From: Candidatus Falkowbacteria bacterium CG1_02_37_21
Lineage (GTDB): Bacteria; Patescibacteriota; Patescibacteriia; Patescibacteriales; UBA12465
Direction: 5' to 3'
Length of the DNA: 52,102 nucleotides
NCBI GenBank assembly: GCA_001871165.1
Contig: MNUT01000002.1
Location: 1 to 52,102 of the forward strand
Shown: piece after piece, positions 32,690 to 41,131 of the stretch
Layout: each line of letters starts with the position of its first letter
How positions within the stretch are numbered: position 1 is the first letter of the stretch
Notes under the pieces: model-generated
Seen by the model: the letters and a program-made list of their open reading frames with translations, nothing else
The model's database searches: none
What the model was told of the DNA's origin: nothing
Translations under genes and position numbers: made by a program

Positions 32690-34471
32690 TTATGACAAAT
32701 ACTCTTTAACCGGAGCCTTTTTGCTAGACGCGGTTAATGACCCCTTCCCCTGTAAGCAGCTATCACATTTACCACAAGGAGCGGCTGAGTGATCGCCAAA
32801 ATAACGTAAAATGTATTGCTGTCGACAGCCGGTATGGTAAACGTAATTCTCCATCTCATCCAATTTTTCATAAGCGCGCGCCGCCTTATTTTTAAGTTCT
32901 TCAAAATTTAAATTTAGATCCTCTGCTTTAACCTGTTTCAAAATTTTAATTTCCGTACCGCGGAAAGGCGGATGATAATCTACTAAATCTTGTTCTGCTA
33001 ATTTTTTTACGGCCCGCAGCAAGGCCTCTTTTTTAAAATGTAATACTACTGCCACTTCTTCCGGACTAAAATCCCAACCGGCAATTAATTCTGAAGCATA
33101 TTTTATGCCCAAAGCTGTCGCGATTTCCCGCTGACTTTTAGCGCGAGGACTAATAGCTGCCAAAACTTCAGTCCAAGGCTTTTTAGCTTTTAAATAAGAG
33201 TTAGAAGTTTTTTCATTAGGCCGTGAAATATAACCCTCTCTTTCTAAAATTTTTAAAGCCGTTCCAATCGCCATTTCCGGGACAGAGTCCGATAAACTTT
33301 GTCCAATCTCAGCATAAGTTATAATAACAGAGGCCTTAGGGTCTACTTCCGCTTCTACCCGATTCTGTAAAAAATCATAAATTTCAATAATTATTTTGGG
33401 ATCAGGATTATCTCCTTTAATAAAAAATTCTCGTAAATAACGATCCTGTTGATGATAAAATAATAAACAAAAACTATCCTGTCCGTCACGGCCAGCTCGT
33501 CCCGCTTCCTGATAGTAAGCTTCTATTGTGCCCGGTAAATCATGATGAATAACAAAACGAATATCCCTTTTATTAATTCCCAGGCCAAAAGCATTAGTCG
33601 CCACTACTACTTGAGCGGCGCCACTCATGAATTGTCCCTGAACCCAGTCACGGCTGGAAGCATCTAGGCCGGCGTGGTAAGCTACCGCCTTCACTCCGTT
33701 GTCCATCAAAGCTTCTAGAATTTCATCAGCTTTAGACCTAGTTCCTACATAAATAATACCATTTCCCAAATCCTTATTCTCAGTCAATAAATTCACAATC
33801 GTCGAAACCTTCTGACCATTACCGGTTGGGGTCACTGCAAAATGTAAATTAGGACGAGAAAAACCAGTTATCACTAATTCCGAATCTTGCAAACCTAATT
33901 GTTTTACAATATCATCACGCACTTCCGGTGTCGCCGTGGCCGTCAAAGCCACGACCGTAGGCGAACCGCTAAACTTTATAGCACTTTTTAAGCGAACATA
34001 GCTAGGGCGAAAATCATGTCCCCACTGACTGATACAATGCGCTTCATCAATCGCGAATAAAGAAACTTTAATTTTTTTTAACTCAGTCAAAAAAATGTGA
34101 TTATAAAAACGTTCCGGAGCGATATAAACTATTTTATAAGCGCCGTTTCGTAGAGCCTCTAAACGCCGATCAGTCTCCTGTAAAGAAATAGAAGAATTAA
34201 TAAAAGTTGCCGGAATACCAACCCTCTCTAAAGAATCAACTTGATCTTTCATTAAAGCAATTAAAGGAGAAATAACAATAGTAATGCCCTCTAAAATTAA
34301 GGCTGGCAACTGAAAAATTAAAGACTTACCACCTCCGGTCGGTAAGACTACCACCGTGTCACGACCGCTCAAAATACTATCAATAGCCGCCTCTTGTCCG
34401 GGCAAAAAAGATTCATAAGCAAAATGAATCTTTAGCAGTTCTTTTAATTGTTGTTTTTGTTTGGCTATCAT
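32690..34471 (-). CDS. recQ: ATP-dependent DNA helicase RecQ
   Basis: 593 aa. Superfamily-2 motifs are Walker [20 protein letters not shown] ([20 protein letters not shown], including the aromatic-rich loop), TATATP, and [22 protein letters not shown]. The RecQ zinc site follows at the C-terminal side as [24 protein letters not shown]. The order is unusual: the RQC winged helix appears before the zinc Cys cluster, and there is no HRDC domain. It lies 45 nt after folD and may be part of the same run. Confidence 0.9.
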   Translation of the reverse strand: MIAKQKQQLKELLKIHFAYESFLPGQEAAIDSILSGRDTVVVLPTGGGKSLIFQLPALILEGITIVISPLIALMKDQVDSLERVGIPATFINSSISLQETDRRLEALRNGAYKIVYIAPERFYNHIFLTELKKIKVSLFAIDEAHCISQWGHDFRPSYVRLKSAIKFSGSPTVVALTATATPEVRDDIVKQLGLQDSELVITGFSRPNLHFAVTPTGNGQKVSTIVNLLTENKDLGNGIIYVGTRSKADEILEALMDNGVKAVAYHAGLDASSRDWVQGQFMSGAAQVVVATNAFGLGINKRDIRFVIHHDLPGTIEAYYQEAGRAGRDGQDSFCLLFYHQQDRYLREFFIKGDNPDPKIIIEIYDFLQNRVEAEVDPKASVIITYAEIGQSLSDSVPEMAIGTALKILEREGYISRPNEKTSNSYLKAKKPWTEVLAAISPRAKSQREIATALGIKYASELIAGWDFSPEEVAVVLHFKKEALLRAVKKLAEQDLVDYHPPFRGTEIKILKQVKAEDLNLNFEELKNKAARAYEKLDEMENYVYHTGCRQQYILRYFGDHSAAPCGKCDSCLQGKGSLTASSKKAPVKEYLS

Positions 34472-34516
34472 GGAGTCGTAAAGTCTACGATAATTTATTA
34501 AAACTATTAATTACAC

Positions 34517-35305
34517 TTACTGACGTCGTTTAAAAATTTCCCAAGTGTTCTGGAATAAAAAGGCGATAGTCATTGGGCCAATACCACCCGGCACCGGCGT
34601 GAGAAAAGAGGCAATATCTTTAGCTTCCTTAGTATCAACATCACCTAAAATTTTATCGCCGACTTTAGTAATACCAATATCAATAATTACCACATCCTTT
34701 TTTAACATTTCTTTTTTTATCTTACCCGGTTCGCCTAAAGCACTCACTATTAAATCTGCTTGCTCCGGATTCTTTTGCAAACTGACAATCATTTCTTCTT
34801 GTTCCAGAAATTTTTTAACACTCTGGCCAAAAACCTCGGAATTATACAGGACGCAAACACTTTTACCGGCCGGCATAAAATTAATATCATCCAAACACGC
34901 TTTAATGGCTGCCAAAACCGGTGATACAATATAATCGGGATGATGAGGATGAAAACCATCCACATCTTTATCCGGTTGAATAGCTTGAATTATTTTATCG
35001 GTATTGAATTGTTTCGGCAGAGGCAGTTGAACTAAAATGCCATCGATCAATTCATCTTTATTTAAAAAATCAATGACAGACAACAATTCTGCCTCTGGAG
35101 TGTCAGCTGCCATTTTATATAAATGAGTATCAATACCCACCTTCTTGCCTTCCTGTTCTTTTTTACTGACATAAAGCTGAGAATCCGAACGATCGCCAAC
35201 TAAAATAATAGCCAAGTTGGGTCTTGGTCCTTTTGACTTTTCAATTTCCGCCGCAATTTTTTTCTTAATTTTTTCGGCAATAGCTTGTCCGTCTATTTTT
35301 TGCAT
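34517..35305 (-). CDS. folD: Methylenetetrahydrofolate dehydrogenase/cyclohydrolase FolD
   Basis: About 262 aa from MQKIDGQAIAEKIKK; the frame extends into glyA but the start after the glyA stop fits the family. It has the signatures YVSKKEQEGKKVGI (catalytic Lys), GILVQLPLP, PDKDVDGFHP and TPVPGGIGPMTIAFL. The usual Rossmann stretch GRSxxVGxP is altered here: CVLYNSEVFGQSVKKFLEQ replaces it, so cofactor binding may differ. It converts methylene-THF to formyl-THF. It starts 5 nt after glyA. Confidence 0.92.
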   Translation of the reverse strand: MQKIDGQAIAEKIKKKIAAEIEKSKGPRPNLAIILVGDRSDSQLYVSKKEQEGKKVGIDTHLYKMAADTPEAELLSVIDFLNKDELIDGILVQLPLPKQFNTDKIIQAIQPDKDVDGFHPHHPDYIVSPVLAAIKACLDDINFMPAGKSVCVLYNSEVFGQSVKKFLEQEEMIVSLQKNPEQADLIVSALGEPGKIKKEMLKKDVVIIDIGITKVGDKILGDVDTKEAKDIASFLTPVPGGIGPMTIAFLFQNTWEIFKRRQ

Positions 35306-35309
35306 CATA

Positions 35310-36551
35310 TTATTTAGTAGGTATCGGGAAACGTTCACAAAGTTCCTTAACTTTTATTTTTAATTCCAATAATTTTTCTTCATCGCCGGCATTCATTAGA
35401 GCTATGTCCATATAATCGGCGATTAATTTCATTTCCGTCTCTTTCATGCCGCGAGTAGTAACAGCCGGGGTTCCTAAACGCAAACCAGAAGGATTCATCG
35501 GCGGATTAGGGTCATTAGGAATAGTAGAGCGTGAAGTAGAAATACCAATTTTTTCTAAAATCTTTTCCGCTTCTTTACCGACTAAATTTTTAGAAGCTAA
35601 ATTTACAACCATCATATGATTATCAGTTCCCCCGGAAACAATCTGATAACCGCGTGTCATAAATTCCTGAGCTAAGGTACGAGCGTTGCTAATAATTTGT
35701 CTGGCATAATCTTTAAATTCCGGACGAAGAGCTTCGCCAAAGGCCACGGCCTTAGCGGCGGTAATATGATCATGCGGACCACCTTGCATACCGGGAAAAA
35801 CAGCGCGATCAACCTGCTTAGCAAACTTTTCCTTACACATTATTATTGCGCCACGCGGTCCCCGTAAAGTTTTATGAGTGGTGGTAGAAACTACATCAAA
35901 AATTGGTACAGGATTTTTTATTTCTCCGGCAGCAATCAAGCCAGCAATATGTGCAATGTCAGCAAAAGTATAAGCCCCTATCTCGTCAGCAATGGCTTGA
36001 AATTTTTCCCAATCAATCTCACGAGAATAGGCACTAAAGCCGGCGACGATCATTTTTGGTTTCTCGGCTAAAGCAATACGACGCACTTCTTCCATATCTA
36101 TCAAACCACTTTTTTCATTCACGCCATACTGCACAAAATTATAAAGACGACCGGAGAAATTAACGCTATGCCCGTGTGAAAGATGACCGCCATGGTCAAG
36201 TTTTAAACCCAAAACTTTATCGCCTGGTTCCAAAAAAGCCATATAAACAGCGGCGTTGGCCGGTGATCCGGATAAAGGTTGCACATTTACATGTTCCGCC
36301 TGAAATAATTGTTTAGCTCGCTCTATTGCCAAAGTTTCTATATCATCAATATTACAATTACCGCCATAATAACGCTTACCGGCGTAACCTTCGCTATATT
36401 TATTGGTTAAAACCGTGGCCATCGCCTCTAAAACAGCCGGCGAAACATAGTTCTCTGAAGCAATAAGTTCTATTTCCTCATTTTGCCGTTTTTCTTCCTT
36501 CTGAACTATTTCCCAAACAGCCGTATCATTTTGTAAATTATTATATTTCAT
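35310..36551 (-). CDS. glyA: Serine hydroxymethyltransferase
   Basis: About 413 aa from MKYNNLQND. It has an ELIASENYVSPAVLEAM start region, GGHLSHGHSVNFSG, and the PLP lysine in VSTTTHKTLRGPRGAIIM. It makes glycine and methylene-THF from serine. It is directly followed by folD, and 57 nt upstream lies the CofE-like ligase gene, so folate one-carbon genes are grouped. Confidence 0.95.
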   Translation of the reverse strand: MKYNNLQNDTAVWEIVQKEEKRQNEEIELIASENYVSPAVLEAMATVLTNKYSEGYAGKRYYGGNCNIDDIETLAIERAKQLFQAEHVNVQPLSGSPANAAVYMAFLEPGDKVLGLKLDHGGHLSHGHSVNFSGRLYNFVQYGVNEKSGLIDMEEVRRIALAEKPKMIVAGFSAYSREIDWEKFQAIADEIGAYTFADIAHIAGLIAAGEIKNPVPIFDVVSTTTHKTLRGPRGAIIMCKEKFAKQVDRAVFPGMQGGPHDHITAAKAVAFGEALRPEFKDYARQIISNARTLAQEFMTRGYQIVSGGTDNHMMVVNLASKNLVGKEAEKILEKIGISTSRSTIPNDPNPPMNPSGLRLGTPAVTTRGMKETEMKLIADYMDIALMNAGDEEKLLELKIKVKELCERFPIPTK

Positions 36552-36607
36552 ATCGTTAATCTTAAGTGAGTGATAATCTTTTGTCAAAAATAATTTTAAA
36601 TAAAATT

Positions 36608-37306
36608 TTATTTAAATTTTCTAAATAAAGGTCCGTACATATCATCTCTTATATCAATTCTTAACTCGTTTTTATTAACCTTATTACAATAACTAACTGG
36701 CGCGCCGCTAATAACGGCGACTGGCTGTCGTTCTGCTCCTTCACCCATTAATAATACCGCTGCTGTGGCTAAACTATCAGCCATATCCACGCTGGAAAAA
36801 TGAAAAGGTCTTCCAAAAATATCTTCTTCCTGACGATAATCTTTTAGACCATGAAAACCGGCATAACCAAGAGCCACGCCGGTAATCCCAGAGCGTAAAG
36901 GTATTACTCGACTATCAGTGATAATCACTCCTAAATTTTTAAGAGAAAATTTGCGACGAAAATGATTACGAATCTTAGCCGCCGATAAAAAGCTGTCTTT
37001 TGGCAAAAGGATTAAATCGCCATTAGCATTACTCTCATCAACCCCAGCGTTAGCCATCACTATTCCCTCTTTAATAGTTAAGTAAACATATTTTGTTTCC
37101 ATTTGAAATTCACTCTCGCTATTAATGATTTCTCTTTTCTGTTTATCACTAACATTCTTCACTACCCTGTTTTCCGCTAAAGCTACAATTTTAGAAGTCA
37201 CCACTAAAATATCACCTTCGGCCAGGCACAAAAAATATTTTTCCAAAAAAAATAATAAATTTTCTCCCGGTTTAAATATCCTGGTTTTGCTGGCTTTTAT
37301 TTTCAT
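36608..37306 (-). CDS. CofE-like gamma-glutamyl ligase
   Basis: 232 aa. It matches the F420-0:gamma-glutamyl ligase (CofE) fold: PGENLLFFLEKYFLCLAEGDILVVTSKIVALAENRVV, then GIVMANAGVDESNANGDLILLP, VIITDSRVIPLRSGITGVALGYAGFHGLKDYR and DMADSLATAAVLLMGEGAE. CofE adds glutamates to coenzyme F420, but no F420 genes are seen. In a context with glyA and folD, folate polyglutamylation is an attractive alternative (CofE relatives glutamylate pterins in archaea). It overlaps the transporter gene by 35 nt. Confidence 0.85.
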   Translation of the reverse strand: MKIKASKTRIFKPGENLLFFLEKYFLCLAEGDILVVTSKIVALAENRVVKNVSDKQKREIINSESEFQMETKYVYLTIKEGIVMANAGVDESNANGDLILLPKDSFLSAAKIRNHFRRKFSLKNLGVIITDSRVIPLRSGITGVALGYAGFHGLKDYRQEEDIFGRPFHFSSVDMADSLATAAVLLMGEGAERQPVAVISGAPVSYCNKVNKNELRIDIRDDMYGPLFRKFK

Positions 37307-37940
37307 AAGATAAAAGATGAATCCCTAAATAAGATAAAGGGGTATAGACAAAGCCCATCCCCACTTTATATAACCACCAAGGCAAACCCATTAAAATTAT
37401 AGTTTTTAAGGGATACACTCCAATAAAAGCGACCAACATAAATATTCCCGTATCTAAAAATTGCGACCACAGGTTAGATAAGTTTGATTGTAGCCAAAAA
37501 GCTTTATCATTTAATTTCTTCTTAAACCAAAAGAAAGCCAATACGTCCTGATATTCACCAATAACATAAGCTAAAAGAGAGGCTAAGGACATCCGCAGAG
37601 AAACGCTAAAGATTGTATTGTATGAATCTTTAAAAGCTAAACCACCCTGAGACCAGGGGGCGCTCAAAGAAATAAGAGAATATAACATAAATACCGCGAC
37701 ACTGATAAATCCAGCCATCACAAAATTCTTAGCCATACGACGGCCATAAACTTGACCAATAACATCCGTAGTTAAGAAGACAAAAGGGAAAAAAATAATT
37801 GATACCGATAAATGTGTACCAAAAATAAAAGGCATGATTTTTAAGCCTAAGGTGTTAGCCGCAAATAAGGACGCTAAGTAGAGCGTAAGGGCGATAATAA
37901 TCCTGAAATTTATTTTTTCTGTTGATATTGAACTTGGCAT
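37272..37940 (-). CDS. VUT/YhhQ-family transporter (COG1738)
   Basis: About 222 aa from MPSSISTEKINF with six predicted helices. It has the family features ASLFAANTLGLKIMPF, VFLTTDVIGQVYGRRMAKNFV, RMSLASLLAYVIGEYQDVLAFFWFKKKL and NLWSQFLDTGIFMLVAFIGVYP. YhhQ imports queuosine precursors; the wider group is labelled vitamin uptake transporter. The in-frame ATG at 37988 falls inside a terminator hairpin and is rejected. A riboswitch-like leader precedes the gene. Confidence 0.9.
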   Translation of the reverse strand: MPSSISTEKINFRIIIALTLYLASLFAANTLGLKIMPFIFGTHLSVSIIFFPFVFLTTDVIGQVYGRRMAKNFVMAGFISVAVFMLYSLISLSAPWSQGGLAFKDSYNTIFSVSLRMSLASLLAYVIGEYQDVLAFFWFKKKLNDKAFWLQSNLSNLWSQFLDTGIFMLVAFIGVYPLKTIILMGLPWWLYKVGMGFVYTPLSYLGIHLLSYENKSQQNQDI

Positions 37941-37973
37941 TGAAATGAAAACTAAATAATTAAAATTAAACAA

Positions 37974-38124
37974 ACAAAAAACGCCCAAGAGGCGTTCCTA
38001 AACAACAAAAAATCGCCTCCAGCTTATGACATACTGTTGGTGGTCGGATTACAACCGGACCAAGTTTTAATATTTTTATTGATTAGCATGGTAATATTAT
38101 ACACTAAATCCCAGCAAAATACAA
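37974..38124 (-). promoter_or_regulatory. Candidate riboswitch with antiterminator/terminator before the VUT transporter
   Basis: Promoter: TTGTAT (38119-38124), 17 nt, TATAAT (38096-38101). The leader then forms GGT(c)CGG/CCGACC (38042-38061) within TTGGT...ACCAA, a short CAG/CTG stem (about 38021-38036), and either GAGGCG/CGCCTC (38014-38019 with 37989-37994) or the terminator AACGCC/GGCGTT (37980-37996) with a T run. The last two share bases, so they exclude each other, as in a transcriptional riboswitch. I cannot match the aptamer to a known preQ1 or THF class. Confidence 0.6.
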
Positions 38125-38211
38125 ATTTTTATTGATTGCTCCGTCAAGCAATTTAAGTTATAATCACTATATAAGTTTAATAAATAATAAATAAATTAAT
38201 TTAAAGAACAT

Positions 38212-39351
38212 ATGAAAAATAAAGGCCTAAAATTCCTCATATTAGCCGTTCTGATTTTGCTGCCCATATCCGCTCTTCGGGCCGCCGGTAATCATGCCGG
38301 GGCTAATATCTATGTGCCTGAGAGTGAGATTATCAGCGGTAATTTTTATGCCACCGGACAAGACATCACAGTTGACGGCAACATCGGCGGAGACTTAATA
38401 GTCGCCGGACAAAATATTAAAGTTAACGGAGATGTAGAGGGGGACATAATCGCTGTCGGACAAAGTATAACTATTGACGGTTTCATAGGCGGCAATGTTC
38501 GTGTCGTCGGAAACTCTTTAACTATTAATGGTTCTGTGGCGCGCAATGTTAATGCTTTTGGCACCAATGTTATATTAGGGCCAAACTCTAATATAGGCTG
38601 GGACGTTTATAGCGTCGGTTCTCTCGTAGAAGCTAGAGGAATAATTAACGGTAATTTAAACGGTTACGCCGCCCAGGCCTTAATAACCGGTACAGTTGAA
38701 AAAGATATTAATCTTAATCTGGGTGAAAGTGATGATGTTTCTTCTTTAACGATTAGCTCTACGGCCGTTATCAATGGAAATCTAAACTACACATCTAATA
38801 ATACAGCCAATATTGCCACCGACGCCAAAATAAACGGTACTACCGAACAAAAATTTCCGAAAATACAAGAGAATAGTTGGCTAATGGCTTGGGCCTGGAA
38901 AACTCTATTTACGATGTTCTCTGCCTTCTTCATCGGTTTAGTATTAGTCTTTGGCTTAAAAAATATTACTGACGGTATCTTAAACGGAATGGAAAAAACT
39001 CCCGCCAAAAAAATTCTACCGGGATTGATCATTATGCTAATTACCCCACCGCTCGCTATTATTTTAATGTTGACTCTAATCGGTATTCCTCTGGCCGTAA
39101 TACTCTTGGCGCTATGGATGATACTTTTATATGTAGCCAGAATTATTACCGCCCTCTGGATTGGAAAATTAATTGTCTCTAAAATAGATAAAAAAAGTTC
39201 ATCTCTCATGTGGCCTCTAGTCATCGGCGTCTTAGTTCTTTTCTTATTAACATCTATTCCTATCTTGGGCGCATTCATTTGTTTAATCGCTGTCTGGCTC
39301 GGGCTAGGCGCTATCTACTCTTATGCTTACAATCAATACAAAAATATTTAA
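38212..39351 (+). CDS. Bactofilin-like beta-helix protein with C-terminal membrane domain
   Basis: 379 aa. A signal peptide (FLILAVLILLPISALRA) is followed by a repetitive beta-helix of about 17-residue turns (DITVDGNIGGDLIVAGQNIKVNGDVEGDIIAVGQSITIDGFIGGNVRVVG...) as in polymer-forming cytoskeletal proteins, then four or so transmembrane helices (about 225-375). The exported beta-helix plus membrane domain is a known CPR and Gram-positive arrangement. It may scaffold the envelope. It overlaps the next gene by 29 nt. Confidence 0.82.
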   Translation: MKNKGLKFLILAVLILLPISALRAAGNHAGANIYVPESEIISGNFYATGQDITVDGNIGGDLIVAGQNIKVNGDVEGDIIAVGQSITIDGFIGGNVRVVGNSLTINGSVARNVNAFGTNVILGPNSNIGWDVYSVGSLVEARGIINGNLNGYAAQALITGTVEKDINLNLGESDDVSSLTISSTAVINGNLNYTSNNTANIATDAKINGTTEQKFPKIQENSWLMAWAWKTLFTMFSAFFIGLVLVFGLKNITDGILNGMEKTPAKKILPGLIIMLITPPLAIILMLTLIGIPLAVILLALWMILLYVARIITALWIGKLIVSKIDKKSSSLMWPLVIGVLVLFLLTSIPILGAFICLIAVWLGLGAIYSYAYNQYKNI

Positions 39352-40696
39352 AGCCTACGACATCAGAGGTATTTATAACCAAGACTTTGATGATGAAATG
39401 GCTTATCTCTTAGGCCTCGCTTTTGTGGAACTGAGAAAAAACGATGCTGATTATCAGCCAGGGCAAGTTCTTCAAATCGCTGTGGGCTCTGATATGCGTT
39501 TATCCTCCCCTTCTCTTAAAGAGAACTTATTACGCGGTCTAACGGCAGCCGGGGCCGAGGCGGTTGATATTGGTTTAGTTGCTACCCCTACTTTCTACTT
39601 TGCTGTGAGTCGTTATAACTATCAAGGTGGTATTATGATTTCCGCCTCACATAATCCGAAAGAGTGGAACGGTTTCAAATTAGTACGTTCTAAGTCCGTA
39701 CCGGTTAGCGGCGATAGTGGTATAGAGTTTCTCAAAGAAAAAATAATATCCGGGGAACTTAAAGTTGCTGAAAAAAGTGGCCAAGTTATAAAAAAAGAAG
39801 GAGTGCTGGAAGATGAAATAAATTATGCTTTAACCGCTACTAATACTTCCCAAACTAAAGCATTAAAAATAGTTGTTGATACCGCTAACAGCATGGGCAT
39901 CGTCTACTTTCAAGCTCTCGCTAAAAAATTACCTCATACTTTTATTACTATTAATTCTGAGCTAGACGGCACTTTTCCGGTCCATGAAGCTGATCCCTTA
40001 AAAGAAGAAAACCTGGCACAACTGAGAGAGGAAATAATTAAACAAAAAGCTGATTTAGGCATCTCCACCGATGGCGATAGTGATCGTATTTTCTTTGTGG
40101 ATAACAAAGGGATAACAATAGAACCGGCTTTACTACGTGGTTTACTCGCTCAAATCTTTCTTAAAGACAAACCGGGAGCTAAAATCGGTTATGATGTTCG
40201 ACCAGGGAAAATTACTGTAGATATGATTGAAGCTGGCGGCGGTCTTCCCATTCTTACTCGCGTCGGACATTCTTTAATTAAAGAACAAATGTTAAAAGAA
40301 GACATTTATTTTGCCGGCGAATCTTCCGGACATTTCTTCTTTAATGATCCTCAAGGCTGTTTTGAGTATCCACCCTTAATGATCTTAAAATTACTCAGTG
40401 TCTTTTCGGCAAATGAACTAGACCTCAACAGTTATACTAATCCCTATAAAAAATATTTTCATTCCGGAGAAATTAATCGTTCCGTTGTCAGTAAGGAGGC
40501 GGTGTTTGCCCAAGTTTTAGAAAAATATAAGGACGGCCAAATTAGCACCTTAGATGGCGTCTCGGTAAAATTTGCTGATTTCTGGTTCAATGTCCGTGGC
40601 TCCAATACCGAACCTTTAGTGCGCCTAAATCTGGAAGCCATCAGCCAAGAAGTTATGGAAAAACGGCGTGATGATGTTTTAGAACTACTAAAATAG
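39323..40696 (+). CDS. Phosphomannomutase/phosphoglucomutase
   Basis: 457 aa. The phosphoserine loop is GGIMISASHNPKEWNGFK (Ser at about 110), the metal loop STDGDSDRIFF, the sugar loop ESSGHFFF and the phosphate loop RGSNTEPLVRLNLEA. It converts hexose 6-phosphates to 1-phosphates for sugar-nucleotide synthesis, and could supply polysaccharide synthesis or accept glucose-1-phosphate from the phosphorylase encoded nearby. A bidirectional terminator follows. Confidence 0.93.
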   Translation: MLTINTKIFKAYDIRGIYNQDFDDEMAYLLGLAFVELRKNDADYQPGQVLQIAVGSDMRLSSPSLKENLLRGLTAAGAEAVDIGLVATPTFYFAVSRYNYQGGIMISASHNPKEWNGFKLVRSKSVPVSGDSGIEFLKEKIISGELKVAEKSGQVIKKEGVLEDEINYALTATNTSQTKALKIVVDTANSMGIVYFQALAKKLPHTFITINSELDGTFPVHEADPLKEENLAQLREEIIKQKADLGISTDGDSDRIFFVDNKGITIEPALLRGLLAQIFLKDKPGAKIGYDVRPGKITVDMIEAGGGLPILTRVGHSLIKEQMLKEDIYFAGESSGHFFFNDPQGCFEYPPLMILKLLSVFSANELDLNSYTNPYKKYFHSGEINRSVVSKEAVFAQVLEKYKDGQISTLDGVSVKFADFWFNVRGSNTEPLVRLNLEAISQEVMEKRRDDVLELLK

Positions 40697-40713
40697 GTTC
40701 AATTATTTCTACA

Positions 40714-40746
40714 AAAAAAGACCTCTATAAAGTTAGGGGTCTTTTT
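40714..40746. terminator. Bidirectional terminator between convergent genes
   Basis: AAAAAGACCTCT pairs with AGGGGTCTTTTT (one G-T pair), with A and T runs on both sides. Confidence 0.85.
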
Positions 40747-40768
40747 AAATTGATAATCTATTAAAACT

Positions 40769-41062
40769 TTATTTTCTGTCTACTTCAATCGTTCCCTGAT
40801 TGACTAAAGCGGCTAAGGCGCCAACAGCGGCTAAAATAGGGGCAACCACTACGCCAATGACCGCTACCGTTACCGGAATTTCCATGAGAGTTTTTCCTTT
40901 TTCGTTCTTGATAATAATCCGACGAACATTACCTTCCTTAATAAGCTCTTTAACCTTCTTCAAAATCTCATGACTGGCAACTTTAAATTGTTCTTTGTTA
41001 GACGTTCCTTTTGATTTTGAACTAGACTTAGTTTTAGTCTTAGTACTTTTTACTTTAACCAT
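40769..41062 (-). CDS. DUF4342 domain protein
   Basis: 97 aa. A Lys/Ser/Thr-rich start is followed by the DUF4342 pattern HEILKKVKELIKEGNVRRIIIKNEKGKTLMEIPVTVAVIGVVVAPILAAVGALAALVNQGTIEV. A single hydrophobic stretch (about 66-88) would be membrane-embedded. Function unknown. It is solitary. Confidence 0.82.
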   Translation of the reverse strand: MVKVKSTKTKTKSSSKSKGTSNKEQFKVASHEILKKVKELIKEGNVRRIIIKNEKGKTLMEIPVTVAVIGVVVAPILAAVGALAALVNQGTIEVDRK

Positions 41063-41131
41063 ATATTTATAATTAAATTATAGTTTATATTATAGCATAC
41101 TCAAACCTAAAAAATACTTCAGACATCAATT

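Noticed and set aside
37941-37988. Upstream ATG for the VUT transporter
   Set aside because: It sits in the terminator stem of the leader; the next ATG matches the family start.
38020-38087. Known preQ1-I or preQ1-II aptamer
   Set aside because: The remembered consensus stems and the A-rich tail are not present, so no class was assigned.
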